A stretch of 31,353 nucleotides of DNA from an uncultured Prevotella sp. (GTDB taxonomy: Bacteria; Bacteroidota; Bacteroidia; Bacteroidales; Bacteroidaceae), in NCBI GenBank assembly GCA_900546575.1, contig URDM01000031.1, positions 1 to 31,353 of the forward strand. Direction: 5' to 3'. A program made the position numbers and the translations under genes. The notes beneath the pieces were generated by a model. That model was not told where the DNA came from and searched no databases. It saw only the letters and a program-made list of their open reading frames with translations. Shown here one piece after another: positions 1 to 7,872 of this stretch. How positions within the stretch are numbered: position 1 is the first letter of the stretch; each line of letters begins with the position of its first letter.

Positions 1-22
1 TTTATTGATTTTGATTTGGCGG

Positions 23-54
23 CAAAGGTATAATGATGAATAAAAGTGGACAAG
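23..54 (-). promoter_or_regulatory. Possible leftward Bacteroidetes promoter next to the broken susC
   Basis: Read on the minus strand, 30-23 is TACCTTTG, an exact TAnnTTTG -7 box, with CTTG at 54-51 giving a 20-bp spacer. It would fire out of the window to the left. If real, bases 1-54 are intergenic DNA joined directly to the interior of susC. Confidence 0.35.
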
Positions 55-1135
55 GCGGCATCGCGGATACGCTTACACCGGCACAACCAACCTCGGTACT
101 GACATCATCATGTTCAACGGACGCCTCTCTATAGGTGCCGACATATGGTGGAAGCACACCAGCGACGCCATCATCGACACCAAGGTGTCTACCGTCAACG
201 GTGTAACGAGCTATCTGATGAACCGTGGCGCACTCGACAACCACGGCGGTTCGTTCAGCATCAGCGGCACTCCGCTGCAGACACGCGACTGGCGACTCTA
301 CCTCAGCGTTATCGCCTCATGGACAAGCAACAACATCAAGAGCGCCACAACAGCCGAATACGCACTCAGCGACTACCTCAACGGTACGGCACTGGTCAAC
401 GGTCAGTCGGTGGGCACATTCTATTCGTACAAGTTCCTCGGCGTTTCGCCAGTCAACGGCGTGCCTATGTTCGACGACTATGAGGACCGCCAGTATATGA
501 TCGAGGGCAAGACTCTGGCAGAAGTGGTGCCTATGGTCATGACAGTTTCGGGCAACCGCAGCCCGAAGATGACCGGTTCGTTCTCGACAATGCTCACATG
601 GAAGAACCTCTCATTAAGCGCTTTCTTCAACTACCGTGTAGGTTCGAAGGTGCGTCTGTTCAAGCTCTTCGCGCCCATCAACTCAGGTGTGTCGGCAGAA
701 AAGAACGTACGCGAGGAGTTCCTCAACCGCTGGCAGCGTCCGGGCGACGAGAAGTACACCAACATTCCTACTCTGCTCAGCCCGTCGAGCGACGACTACT
801 ACAACTACCAGTCGCACTGGTCGAAGACCGGAAGCGTTACGGGCAAGATCGTGACATTCGCCGAGAGCGTATGGGACATGTACGACTACTCCGACCTGCG
901 CGTCGTTTCTGGCGACTACATGAAGCTCAGCAACCTCACGCTGCGCTACAACTTCCCGTCAACCCTGCTCAAGGGCTCGTTCGTGAAGACCCTCACGCTC
1001 AACTTCAACATGACCAACGTATTCACCATAGCATCGTCAAAGCTGCGCGGTCAGGACCCGACACAGGCCAGCTCTACCGGTGTTGGTATGTCATTGCGCC
1101 CGTCGTACACGTTCGGTCTTGACGTATCATTCTAA
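44..1135 (+). CDS. SusC/RagA-type TonB-dependent outer-membrane receptor, 3' part only
   Basis: This is the C-terminal part of the beta-barrel of a SusC-type outer-membrane transporter, which imports ligands delivered by its SusD partner using TonB energy. The reading matches SusC barrels from about position 65 onward (AYTGTTNLGTD, then MFNGRLS and WWKHTSDAI), and includes the late-barrel stretch DYMKLSNLTLRYNFP. It ends in an aromatic residue (LDVSF), as outer-membrane barrels do. About 360 residues are present of the usual 950-1100. Upstream the same frame hits a stop at 41-43, and the codons before that do not look like SusC, so the gene is broken or rearranged at the window edge. The ATG at 110 is internal and is not a real start. 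It is followed 20 bp later by its susD partner and heads a six-gene operon. Confidence 0.9.
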   Translation, partial: KWTRRHRGYAYTGTTNLGTDIIMFNGRLSIGADIWWKHTSDAIIDTKVSTVNGVTSYLMNRGALDNHGGSFSISGTPLQTRDWRLYLSVIASWTSNNIKSATTAEYALSDYLNGTALVNGQSVGTFYSYKFLGVSPVNGVPMFDDYEDRQYMIEGKTLAEVVPMVMTVSGNRSPKMTGSFSTMLTWKNLSLSAFFNYRVGSKVRLFKLFAPINSGVSAEKNVREEFLNRWQRPGDEKYTNIPTLLSPSSDDYYNYQSHWSKTGSVTGKIVTFAESVWDMYDYSDLRVVSGDYMKLSNLTLRYNFPSTLLKGSFVKTLTLNFNMTNVFTIASSKLRGQDPTQASSTGVGMSLRPSYTFGLDVSF

Positions 1136-1155
1136 AAAACAAGGAGGCAGATACA

Positions 1156-2760
1156 ATGAAAAAGAATATATATATGGCATTAGCGCTCGCCGCTACACTC
1201 ACCACAACATCTTGTGGCGACTTTCTCGACGAGTATTCGCAGGACAAGATAACAGCCACTGAGGTGTCACACCTCGACGAGGCTCTGCTCGGCAGCGTCT
1301 ACATGCCCAGCATAGCCGACTACAACGGACCGTCATCGTCATACGCCGGATTCCTCAACATCATCGACGACGACGTCAACACGGGCTACAGCTCTATGGC
1401 GTCGGGCAACATCTGGAACACGTGGAGCACATACCTCAGCGGCATGTTCGGCTACTTTGCATGGCAGCTGGAGGTGGGCAAGAACTACGAATCGGGCTCG
1501 GTAGCGAGCGACAAGCGTACATGGGAAGACCTCTACAAGCGCATCAACAACGTCAACGTCATTCTCGACGAAATCGTTGACATGCCGCACAACACCGACG
1601 AGAAGCTCGCCGCCTACTACAGAGTGCAAGGCGAGGCACACTTCGAACGTGCACAGTACTATCTGATGCTCGCCAATCTCTATGGCAAGGCATACAATCC
1701 AGCCACATGCGAGAACGACCCTTGCGTGCCGCTGAAGCTCACCCCGTACGTAGAGACCGAACAGTTCCATCGCGCAACGATGAAGGAAGTGTACAGTCAG
1801 ATAGTAGACGACCTGCTGAAGGCTGAGGATTTCCTCACCAAGAGTCCGCAGATTGACGACCACCGACTCTACCGTGCATCGGCAGAAGCCGCCGACCTGC
1901 TTCTGAGCCGAGTATATCTGTACATGCAGAATTGGGAAGAAGCCGAGAAAAAGGCTGATGCTGTGATGCACAGCGAAAAGGTTGAGCTGGCTACTATCGA
2001 CCTTCTCAACTCTAAACCGGACTCGGAAGACTACGAAGGTGCCGACTTTCTGACCGAGCAGAACCCCGAAATAATCTTCTCGCAGGGTTCTAACTTCGTC
2101 TCGGGAGCCGTGTTTGACGGCCGTACGGGCAACTACTGCGTTGCCAAGGAGCTGTACGACCTCTACGACGACAACGATTTGCGCAAGACAACATTCTTCG
2201 AGTATCAGACACAGATGGACAATACGCCTGTAGACTCATTGGCTTTGGCACACAAGTATCATCGCGAACAGGACTACCGTTCACGTGTTGGCTCCATATA
2301 CACTCTGCGTGCAGCCGAAGCGTGGCTCAATAAGGCTGAAGCATGTGCCATGCAAAACGGCAAGGAAGCCGATGCCTGCGCCGCTCTCAACGAGTTGCGC
2401 CGCAACCGCATTACCGATTATGTCGACAAGCAGTACACCGGTACAGAGCTGATTGACCAGGTTCGACTGGAACGACGCAAGGAACTGTGCTTCGAAGGAC
2501 AGCGCTGGTTCGATCTTCGTCGCTATGCCGTATGCGCAGCACATCCCTACAAGCGCACCATCACACACGTTCTGAACGTGCCCGACAGCAACAAGGGAAC
2601 CTATCGCTACTCGTACGTATACAATCTCGAACCCGACGACCCTGCATACGTATTCGCCATACCGAGCGACATACAAGAGTTTGACAAATTAGAGAAGAAC
2701 CCACGTCAGAAGCGCGAACCCGTACTCAAGGGTGTGCTCATAAAGACGGAGGATGAATAA
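1156..2760 (+). CDS. SusD/RagB-family outer-membrane nutrient-binding lipoprotein
   Basis: This surface lipoprotein caps the SusC channel and binds the nutrient. A signal peptide ends in a lipobox (TTTSC, Cys20) followed by GDFLDEYSQDKI, the standard SusD start. The TPR-like N-terminal part carries YYRVQGEAHFERAQYYLMLA, and the C-terminal RagB/SusD domain carries the signature VRLERRKELCFEGQRWFDLRR. Its 534 aa is a normal family length. It starts 20 bp after susC, and the next lipoprotein starts 19 bp after its stop, so the genes are surely co-transcribed. The ligand cannot be read from the sequence. The operon contains protease-like genes and no glycoside hydrolase, which tilts the guess toward peptides, as in RagAB. 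Confidence 0.95.
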   Translation: MKKNIYMALALAATLTTTSCGDFLDEYSQDKITATEVSHLDEALLGSVYMPSIADYNGPSSSYAGFLNIIDDDVNTGYSSMASGNIWNTWSTYLSGMFGYFAWQLEVGKNYESGSVASDKRTWEDLYKRINNVNVILDEIVDMPHNTDEKLAAYYRVQGEAHFERAQYYLMLANLYGKAYNPATCENDPCVPLKLTPYVETEQFHRATMKEVYSQIVDDLLKAEDFLTKSPQIDDHRLYRASAEAADLLLSRVYLYMQNWEEAEKKADAVMHSEKVELATIDLLNSKPDSEDYEGADFLTEQNPEIIFSQGSNFVSGAVFDGRTGNYCVAKELYDLYDDNDLRKTTFFEYQTQMDNTPVDSLALAHKYHREQDYRSRVGSIYTLRAAEAWLNKAEACAMQNGKEADACAALNELRRNRITDYVDKQYTGTELIDQVRLERRKELCFEGQRWFDLRRYAVCAAHPYKRTITHVLNVPDSNKGTYRYSYVYNLEPDDPAYVFAIPSDIQEFDKLEKNPRQKREPVLKGVLIKTEDE

Positions 2761-2779
2761 CGCTTAAAAGAACTACAAT

Positions 2780-3835
2780 ATGAGAAGACTATCATATATA
2801 ATAATGTGTGCCGTAGCCACCATTCTGTTCTCGTGTGGCGAGGATGCACTAAAGCCCGAGATCGATTTCTCGTCGCCTTACGTCATGCAGGACAACCCTT
2901 CCGACCCCATACAGCACCGCTGCTATGAGGTGTACAAGCAGTATGGAGTGTCGGTTTTCTTCACCGACACCATCACCAAAGAGTACGTCGGCGAGGACCA
3001 CTTTGGCAAACCGCTCTACAAGAGCGAAACGCTCGACCTCAACTGGGACTTCACCAGCAACTCATCGAAGGGCAGCAAGTATGTGTTCGACTATCTGAAG
3101 GATGCCGAACAGCAGACCAACGCCCTGCGATTTGTTGACATTCATCTGCGCAAAGTAAGCAAGTCGATGCGCCCGTTCACCATTCTGCTCACCGACAGCA
3201 TACACCGCATCAAGGGCACAGAGACCACCGACTATCAGTACGTAAGCAACTTCCGCGTGCTGGCTTTGGCAAAACTGCGCGACATGACCGACCGTCAGCT
3301 CGACTCATTGAGCCTTGCCATCATCAGCAAAACGGTGATAGACAAGGTGAAACTCAACTCGTCGCTCACCGCACGTTTTTACGCTGTCAGCGACAAGGGA
3401 GGCTATTATGGCAAGGAATGGCAGGAAATCGGCTCTACTCTCAAGTACTTTACCGAAGCCAAATGGAAGAATGCCAAGCTCGCGCCCAACGTGATTTGGA
3501 ACGAAGGTGCATACGAGGCATCATGCGCCAAGAATCCATATAGCGTGTTCAACCCTAACCGCGGTTGGACCGAGGAGGCTTTCAATACCGCACGTACAGA
3601 GATTACAGCCGAGGCAGGCAAGTACGGTTTCATCTGCGGCGACTGCTATCTTGACGGCGCAATGGGTCACCTCAACACGCCATCGAAGGACGACGACATC
3701 CAATTCTTCGTCACAAAGATGCTCGATCTGGGTGCTGCCAAGTTTAAGGAGCGCTACGGCAAGAGCACACTCGTAATGAAGAAGTACGACATTCTGGCAA
3801 AGTACATAACCGAGACTTTGCAAGTGGAACTGTAG
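2780..3835 (+). CDS. Lipoprotein resembling the Peptidase_Mx1 (putative zinc metallopeptidase) family, HExxH lost
   Basis: The 351-aa protein starts with a signal peptide and lipobox (ILFSC, Cys19), so it is probably outer-membrane anchored. Its second half can be laid against the SusCD-linked putative zinc metallopeptidase lipoproteins, as I recall them: the GGYYGKEW region, then YGFICGDCYLDG, the D-rich DDDIQFFVTKML segment, and the end KKYDILAKYITETLQVEL, matching the family's typical 'KLEIVKNYMK..WNID' tail. Where that family has its HExxH zinc motif (about 20-25 residues before GGYYGKEW), this protein reads AIISKTVIDKVK, and no HExxH occurs anywhere. If the family call is right, it has lost the catalytic site and may now act as a binding subunit. 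The family call is from memory and moderate. It could instead be an unrelated SusE-position lipoprotein. Confidence 0.55.
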   Translation: MRRLSYIIMCAVATILFSCGEDALKPEIDFSSPYVMQDNPSDPIQHRCYEVYKQYGVSVFFTDTITKEYVGEDHFGKPLYKSETLDLNWDFTSNSSKGSKYVFDYLKDAEQQTNALRFVDIHLRKVSKSMRPFTILLTDSIHRIKGTETTDYQYVSNFRVLALAKLRDMTDRQLDSLSLAIISKTVIDKVKLNSSLTARFYAVSDKGGYYGKEWQEIGSTLKYFTEAKWKNAKLAPNVIWNEGAYEASCAKNPYSVFNPNRGWTEEAFNTARTEITAEAGKYGFICGDCYLDGAMGHLNTPSKDDDIQFFVTKMLDLGAAKFKERYGKSTLVMKKYDILAKYITETLQVEL

Positions 3836-3868
3836 AACGTCAAACTCACAAATTAAAACAGACACGTT

Positions 3869-4969
3869 ATGAAGAAATATTTATATATGTTGGCAACGGT
3901 GCTAAGTGTCGGTATGCTCAGCGCATGCAGCGATGATGATGCCACAGCCGACAACTTCAACCCGAACGTAGTGTCACAGACAGAGGACTTTGTCGACCAA
4001 CGCGACGGACATACTTACAAGTGTATAAAGATAGGCAACCAGATTTGGATGGCTGAAAACCTCGACTACTATATGGAGGGAGGCTCGTCGGTAGGCTGCT
4101 ACGTGTACAATGAGGAAACATTCAAGGCTGGAGCAATACCTCTTTCGCCCACAGAATGGAACGCATTGGCTTGTCAAGTGGCTACAGAGACAGCTGGTGA
4201 CAACCCTATGTACGCGTATGGTGTATACTTTCTAAATGGTATGATGGCTGGTCCTATACACAGTTGGGAAGAATTCGAAGAACTTAGAGTGGAATATTCA
4301 CAAACGGGTGACAATCTATTAAATTACTTCGCCCCTAACTTCAAGGAAGAACTGACTAAACAAATAGCCGTTGCCGAGAAGGAGAAGGGTGAGCGTGAGG
4401 GCAAGAAACTTGCCAAGGAGCAGTCGGAGAAGACCGATAAGGAGAACGGCAACTACTCGTCGGAGTACGGTTATCTGTACACTTACGAAGCCGCATTGGC
4501 TGCCGTACCCGAGGGTTGGCGCCTTCCAAGCGACGAAGACTGGAAGAAACTGGAGGCTGCATTGGGCATGGAGCAGTCGCAGATCGACCTCGACAACTCA
4601 TGGCGCGGAATCAATGCAGGCGACTATCTGAAGCAGGGTGGAGCCTCAGGATTCAACGCTCTGTTTGCCGGATGCAACGCTTACGTACCTAAGACCAACG
4701 GTATGAACTACATAAAGAAGCAGGAAGGTGCCTACTTCTGGACAAGTGACATTCGCGAAGTGGACGTATCGGGCTCAACGGAAGGCACTACTACACGTGC
4801 AGATGACAACGATCCAAACGGCGACGACGACAAGTCGAGCATCGCAAAAGTAGCAAAGTATCGTATCCTCACACTGTTCTCGCCCAAGATATGGCGTGGC
4901 GACACACGCATTGAGAACGGTTATCGCAGCGTAGCGTTCAGCGTAAGATGCGTTAAGGATGCCCAATAA
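3869..4969 (+). CDS. FISUMP-domain (Fibrobacter major paralogous domain) lipoprotein with a large internal insertion
   Basis: Signal peptide and lipobox LSAC (Cys20) are followed by an acidic linker. The FISUMP fold opens at about residues 42-68 (DGHTYKCIKIGNQIWMAENL), resumes at about 200 (YGYLYTYEAALAAVPEGW, then RLPSDEDW), and closes with GYRSVAFSVRCVKD. In ordinary family members the tyrosine-rich CYVYN strand runs almost directly into YGRLYTW. Here about 115 residues (roughly 83-198) intervene, including a Lys/Glu-rich, probably helical stretch at 158-192. A second acidic insertion (about 300-325, DDNDPNGDDD) precedes the last strand. FISUMP domains are surface lectin-like or structural modules of unproven function. 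The gene is fourth in the susCD operon, with gaps of 33 and 52 bp. Confidence 0.8.
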   Translation: MKKYLYMLATVLSVGMLSACSDDDATADNFNPNVVSQTEDFVDQRDGHTYKCIKIGNQIWMAENLDYYMEGGSSVGCYVYNEETFKAGAIPLSPTEWNALACQVATETAGDNPMYAYGVYFLNGMMAGPIHSWEEFEELRVEYSQTGDNLLNYFAPNFKEELTKQIAVAEKEKGEREGKKLAKEQSEKTDKENGNYSSEYGYLYTYEAALAAVPEGWRLPSDEDWKKLEAALGMEQSQIDLDNSWRGINAGDYLKQGGASGFNALFAGCNAYVPKTNGMNYIKKQEGAYFWTSDIREVDVSGSTEGTTTRADDNDPNGDDDKSSIAKVAKYRILTLFSPKIWRGDTRIENGYRSVAFSVRCVKDAQ

Positions 4970-5021
4970 CATTCAGACAGCAATTAGTTACAACTAAAGA
5001 ACAATACTGATAGAAATCAAA

Positions 5022-6110
5022 ATGAGAAGAATATTCATTTCGCTTGCGGCAGCAATGCTGTCGCTTGCGGCTTCCGCTCAGGTGAAGTACAACATCAATG
5101 GCGACACACGCAATCAGATTGAAGGAGCCAAGGTTTACCTTACCTTCCTCGACCAGGGTTCGATTCCCGTAGACAGCACAGTCGTAAAGAACGGCAAGTT
5201 CAACTTTAAGGGCGAGACCGACATGCGCAAAGTGGCATACATAACAGCAGCGGGCGCAGCGCTGAAGGTGATAATCGAGAACGGAACTGTAGAGGCTTCG
5301 CTTGCCGATGCCACTACTGGCGGCGCTCCACTCAATGCCCGACTGGCTGCATTCAACGCCCGCAAGCGTCCGTGCAACCTTGAGATGTATCGCGTTATGG
5401 GCGAAGCTTCGAAACTGAACATGCCTGCCGACTCGGCTAAGATGAAGCAGCTGGAGGCTGAATACAACAAGTATTCGACAGAGATGTACACCATGGAGCG
5501 CGAATTCATATTCTCCAACCTCGACAATGTGCTTCCTGCCATTGAGCTGCCGTCGTTCTGGCGCAATCTCTCGGCAGCCGAACTCGACGAGATTGAAGCC
5601 AAGGCAAGCCCCGAACTCAAGGCTAATGCCGAATTTGTGAAGGTGATGAGCCGCCGCAAAGTGGCAGACAAGAAGAAGAACGAGTGGGTTGGCAAGAAGT
5701 TTGTCGACTTCCGTGCGCAGAACCTCGAAGGCAAGTCGGTATCGCTGAGCGACTTCGCCGGCAAGGGCAAGTATGTACTTGTAGACTTCTGGGCATCGTG
5801 GTGTGCGCCCTGCCGTAAGTCGATGCCGGCTCTGAAGAACGTTTACGATAAGTATAAGGACCGCGGCTTTGACGTAGTAGGAATATCGCTCGACACCAAC
5901 CGTGATGCATGGCAGAAGGCAGCAAAGGATCTTGAGCTGCCATGGCACCACATGTCCGACCTCAAGGGAGGTCCAGACAGCGTAGCCTCAGCCATATATC
6001 ACGTCAACGCCATACCTTACACCATGCTGCTGTCGCCCGACGGCACTGTCATGGCAACCAATCTGTCTGCCGATTCGCTTGACAAGACACTGGCAAAGGT
6101 ACTGAAATGA
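5022..6110 (+). CDS. DUF4369-TlpA-type thioredoxin-like periplasmic protein
   Basis: An N-terminal signal peptide (AAASAQ, cleavage near residue 20) leads into a DUF4369 beta domain at about 22-115 (YNINGDTRNQIEGAKVYL, DSTVVKNGKFNFKG). A helical linker at 120-220 precedes a TlpA/AhpC-like thioredoxin domain at 222-362. The redox centre is WCAPC (Cys261 and Cys264), and the thioredoxin cis-Pro loop is NAIPYT. Such proteins reduce or rearrange disulfides in the periplasm and are common passengers of Bacteroidetes nutrient-uptake operons. Length and domain order are normal. The stop overlaps the start of the aspartyl protease gene (ATGA), indicating translational coupling. Confidence 0.93.
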   Translation: MRRIFISLAAAMLSLAASAQVKYNINGDTRNQIEGAKVYLTFLDQGSIPVDSTVVKNGKFNFKGETDMRKVAYITAAGAALKVIIENGTVEASLADATTGGAPLNARLAAFNARKRPCNLEMYRVMGEASKLNMPADSAKMKQLEAEYNKYSTEMYTMEREFIFSNLDNVLPAIELPSFWRNLSAAELDEIEAKASPELKANAEFVKVMSRRKVADKKKNEWVGKKFVDFRAQNLEGKSVSLSDFAGKGKYVLVDFWASWCAPCRKSMPALKNVYDKYKDRGFDVVGISLDTNRDAWQKAAKDLELPWHHMSDLKGGPDSVASAIYHVNAIPYTMLLSPDGTVMATNLSADSLDKTLAKVLK

Positions 6111-7270
6111 ACACTTCAATCATGAGATACTTAAAGACAATGACGCTTGCCCTCATGGCAAGCGTCTTCTGTATGGCGGCACACGCACAATTTTCCGTGA
6201 CCATACCCTACGCTATGGAGCGTGGCAAGATGATAATCAGCGCCGAGGTGAATGGCGTTAAGGGCCGCTTCGTGCTCGATACGGGTGCGCCGTGCGCCCT
6301 CTCGTCCGACTTCGCCCGCAAGGCCGGCATCAGTTCGGGACAAGAAATTACGGCAAGCGACTCCAATGGCAACCCCGTAAAGACGCGCGTTCTGATGCTC
6401 GGATCGCTCAAGCTGGGCAGTACAAACTTCCAGAAGGTGCAGGCGCTGGAGCTTGACATGAAGGACAATCCCGTGTTCAGCCTGTTCCATATCGACGGAC
6501 TCATAGGCTACACGCTGCTGAAAATGGGCACATTGAGCATATACGGACGTGAGCACAAAGCCGTGTTTGCATCGGCTGCTCCTACCGATGCCGACAGCGG
6601 GACACGCTATGTGGCAATGCCGCCCCACCCCATGCTTGCCCTTGTTCCGCTGCAGATAGGCAACGCCAAGGACACCGTCATGTTCGACAGCGGCGAGGAT
6701 CGCGTCTACGTAATGTCGCGCCATAAGCACGATGAGCTTGCAGCACAGCACACCAAAGGCATACGCACACTTGGCGAAGGCATGGGATTCTCGTCGATGG
6801 GCGTAGGAGGCGTCGAAGCCGCAACACGCAAGGTACGCGTATGCACAGACACGCTCGCCCTGGCAGGCTACAAGCTGGCTAACGTTTGCTGCATAGCCAC
6901 CGACAATCCCACATCGCGCATCGGCACCGGACTGCTTGCCTATGGCGACATAACGATTGACTACCGGCACAACACCTTCGCATTCAGCCCCCACACCGAC
7001 TCCACGCCCAATCTATACCAGCCCGATTGGGACGTTGTGCTCACCGTAACGCCCGACGGATGGTTGCGCGCCGGAATAGTATGGGACAAACGTCTCGCCA
7101 TACACAGCGGCGACCGCATAGTGGAGGTGAACGACCATCGCTTTGACGACAAGCTCGATATGCGCGAAGCAACGACCAAATCGTTCACAGCATTGTCGGG
7201 CAACAAGGCAGTGATTAAGTTCATAAACAAGAAGGGAAAGGAACAGAAAGTTGTGATAAAGAAGCAATAA
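6107..7270 (+). CDS. Retropepsin-like aspartyl protease with C-terminal PDZ-like domain, secreted
   Basis: Two retropepsin-like lobes are visible. The first has FVLDTGAPCALS (Asp58, DTG at 58-60), and the second VMFDSGEDRVYVMS (Asp194, DSG). This matches the duplicated pepsin/retropepsin-like proteins of Bacteroidetes. The last 90 residues look like a PDZ domain (GWLRAGIVWDKRLAIHSGDRIVEVND). An N-terminal signal peptide ends near AAHAQ (residue 28), so it acts in the periplasm or beyond. The ATG at 6107 overlaps the previous stop by 4 bp. The second Met at 6122 (MRYLKTM) gives a tidier signal peptide and may be the real start. It closes the susCD operon and supports a peptide-processing role. 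The substrate is unknown. Confidence 0.85.
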   Translation: MNTSIMRYLKTMTLALMASVFCMAAHAQFSVTIPYAMERGKMIISAEVNGVKGRFVLDTGAPCALSSDFARKAGISSGQEITASDSNGNPVKTRVLMLGSLKLGSTNFQKVQALELDMKDNPVFSLFHIDGLIGYTLLKMGTLSIYGREHKAVFASAAPTDADSGTRYVAMPPHPMLALVPLQIGNAKDTVMFDSGEDRVYVMSRHKHDELAAQHTKGIRTLGEGMGFSSMGVGGVEAATRKVRVCTDTLALAGYKLANVCCIATDNPTSRIGTGLLAYGDITIDYRHNTFAFSPHTDSTPNLYQPDWDVVLTVTPDGWLRAGIVWDKRLAIHSGDRIVEVNDHRFDDKLDMREATTKSFTALSGNKAVIKFINKKGKEQKVVIKKQ

Positions 7271-7284
7271 AGTTGAGAGTTGAT

Positions 7285-7520
7285 GTGTCAAAACTCAAAC
7301 AACGCGGGCTGAAAGCCCAATAAGCACATAGCCCAGGGCAACACCCTGGGTGTAGGGATTGATGAAAACAAAACGCCCTGTAAGGGCAAAAGCATTGATT
7401 ATTAACGCTTTTGCCCTTACAGGGCGTTTGATTGTTTGGGCATTTTCACCCAGGGTGTTACCCTGGGCTATGTGCTTCTGCCCCCTTCGGGGCGTACTGC
7501 TTAAACTTTTGAGACACCCT
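7285..7520. repeat. Dispersed nested-palindrome repeat, complete copy
   Basis: The outer arms 7322-7352 and 7447-7477 are inverted repeats, 30 of 31 bases paired. Inside them 7371-7393 and 7407-7429 form a perfect 23-bp inverted repeat around a 13-base spacer. The ends read GTGTCAAAAC at left and, inverted, GTGTCTCAAAAG at right. The right half recurs in inverse orientation at 31271-31353. Small open frames inside it look spurious; frames of this kind are widely annotated as hypothetical proteins in Bacteroidales. It probably also stops transcription of the operon ending at 7270. Confidence 0.85.
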
Positions 7521-7531
7521 CTTGAAAAAAG

Positions 7532-7567
7532 AAAAGCCTCGCAAATCTTTCGACTTGCGAGGCTTTT
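7532..7567. terminator. Strong hairpin with A/T flanks, bidirectional terminator
   Basis: A 13-bp perfect stem (7532-7544 with 7555-7567) around a 10-base loop is flanked by an A run on one side and T's on the other. It sits just past the 3' end of the leftward tRNA-Asn and can also end rightward transcripts from the repeat. Confidence 0.85.
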
Positions 7568-7573
7568 CTTATG

Positions 7574-7647
7574 CGCTTCAAGATGGACTTGAACCAACGA
7601 CCCCCTGATTAACAGTCAGGTGCTCTAACCAACTGAGCTATTGAAGC
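7574..7647 (-). tRNA. tRNA-Asn (anticodon GUU)
   Basis: Read leftward, the acceptor GCTTCAA pairs fully with TTGAAGC, followed by discriminator G. The D arm begins TAGCTCAGTTGGTTA. The anticodon stem CCTGA/TCAGG encloses the loop CTGTTAA, giving anticodon GTT. The variable loop has 5 bases and the T loop is TTCAAGT. The 3' CCA is not encoded (GCA follows). The T stem, GTTGG against CCATC, contains one U-U mismatch (positions 50 and 64), which is unusual. A leftward promoter lies at 7686-7717 and a hairpin terminator follows directly. Confidence 0.95.
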
Positions 7648-7685
7648 ATTATGTTTTAGCAATCTTGTTTTCTTGATTGCGGGTG

Positions 7686-7717
7686 CAAAGTTAGCGGTTA
7701 TTTTCCATTCCTCCAAA
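7686..7717 (-). promoter_or_regulatory. Promoter of tRNA-Asn
   Basis: On the minus strand TTTG (7717-7714), a 20-bp spacer and TAACTTTG (7693-7686) match the Bacteroidetes sigma-ABfr consensus. The -7 box ends 39 bp before the mature tRNA 5' end. Confidence 0.75.
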
Positions 7718-7809
7718 CTTTTCGCAAGAAAATTTCGCAAATTATGTGATTTTTCTTTGTCAATACGTAAAATAAGGTACAAAATGAGTGTTTTGTGAGG
7801 TTAATGTAT

Positions 7810-7817
7810 TACTTTTG
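7810..7817 (+). promoter_or_regulatory. -7 box (TACTTTTG) for the S41 protease
   Basis: An exact TAnnTTTG lies 56 bp before the ATG at 7873. No well-spaced TTTG is seen upstream (the nearest is only 14 bp away). Its position rules out the longer GTG-initiated reading that begins at 7795. Confidence 0.6.
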
Positions 7818-7872
7818 CATCAGTCTACGACATACACATATTATTAATATAGCAACATTATACCAACAAGAC

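Noticed and set aside
1..60. Recombinase site flanking an invertible susC promoter
   Set aside because: No inverted-repeat partner or recombinase gene is visible in the window. Only the junction itself is reported as a finding.
2..244. 80-codon minus-strand frame at the left edge
   Set aside because: It spans the susC coding sequence and the promoter-like region and has no recognisable protein features.
4953..5951. 332-codon minus-strand frame over the TlpA-like gene
   Set aside because: Mirror of a well-supported thioredoxin-domain gene in a rightward operon.
7295..7597. Small open frames on both strands within the palindromic repeat
   Set aside because: They follow the palindrome, are mirror images of each other, and recur wherever the repeat does. 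There is no promoter or coding signal.
7795..7872. Longer GTG-initiated start for the S41 protease
   Set aside because: The promoter box at 7810-7817 lies inside it, and the extra residues would spoil the signal peptide.
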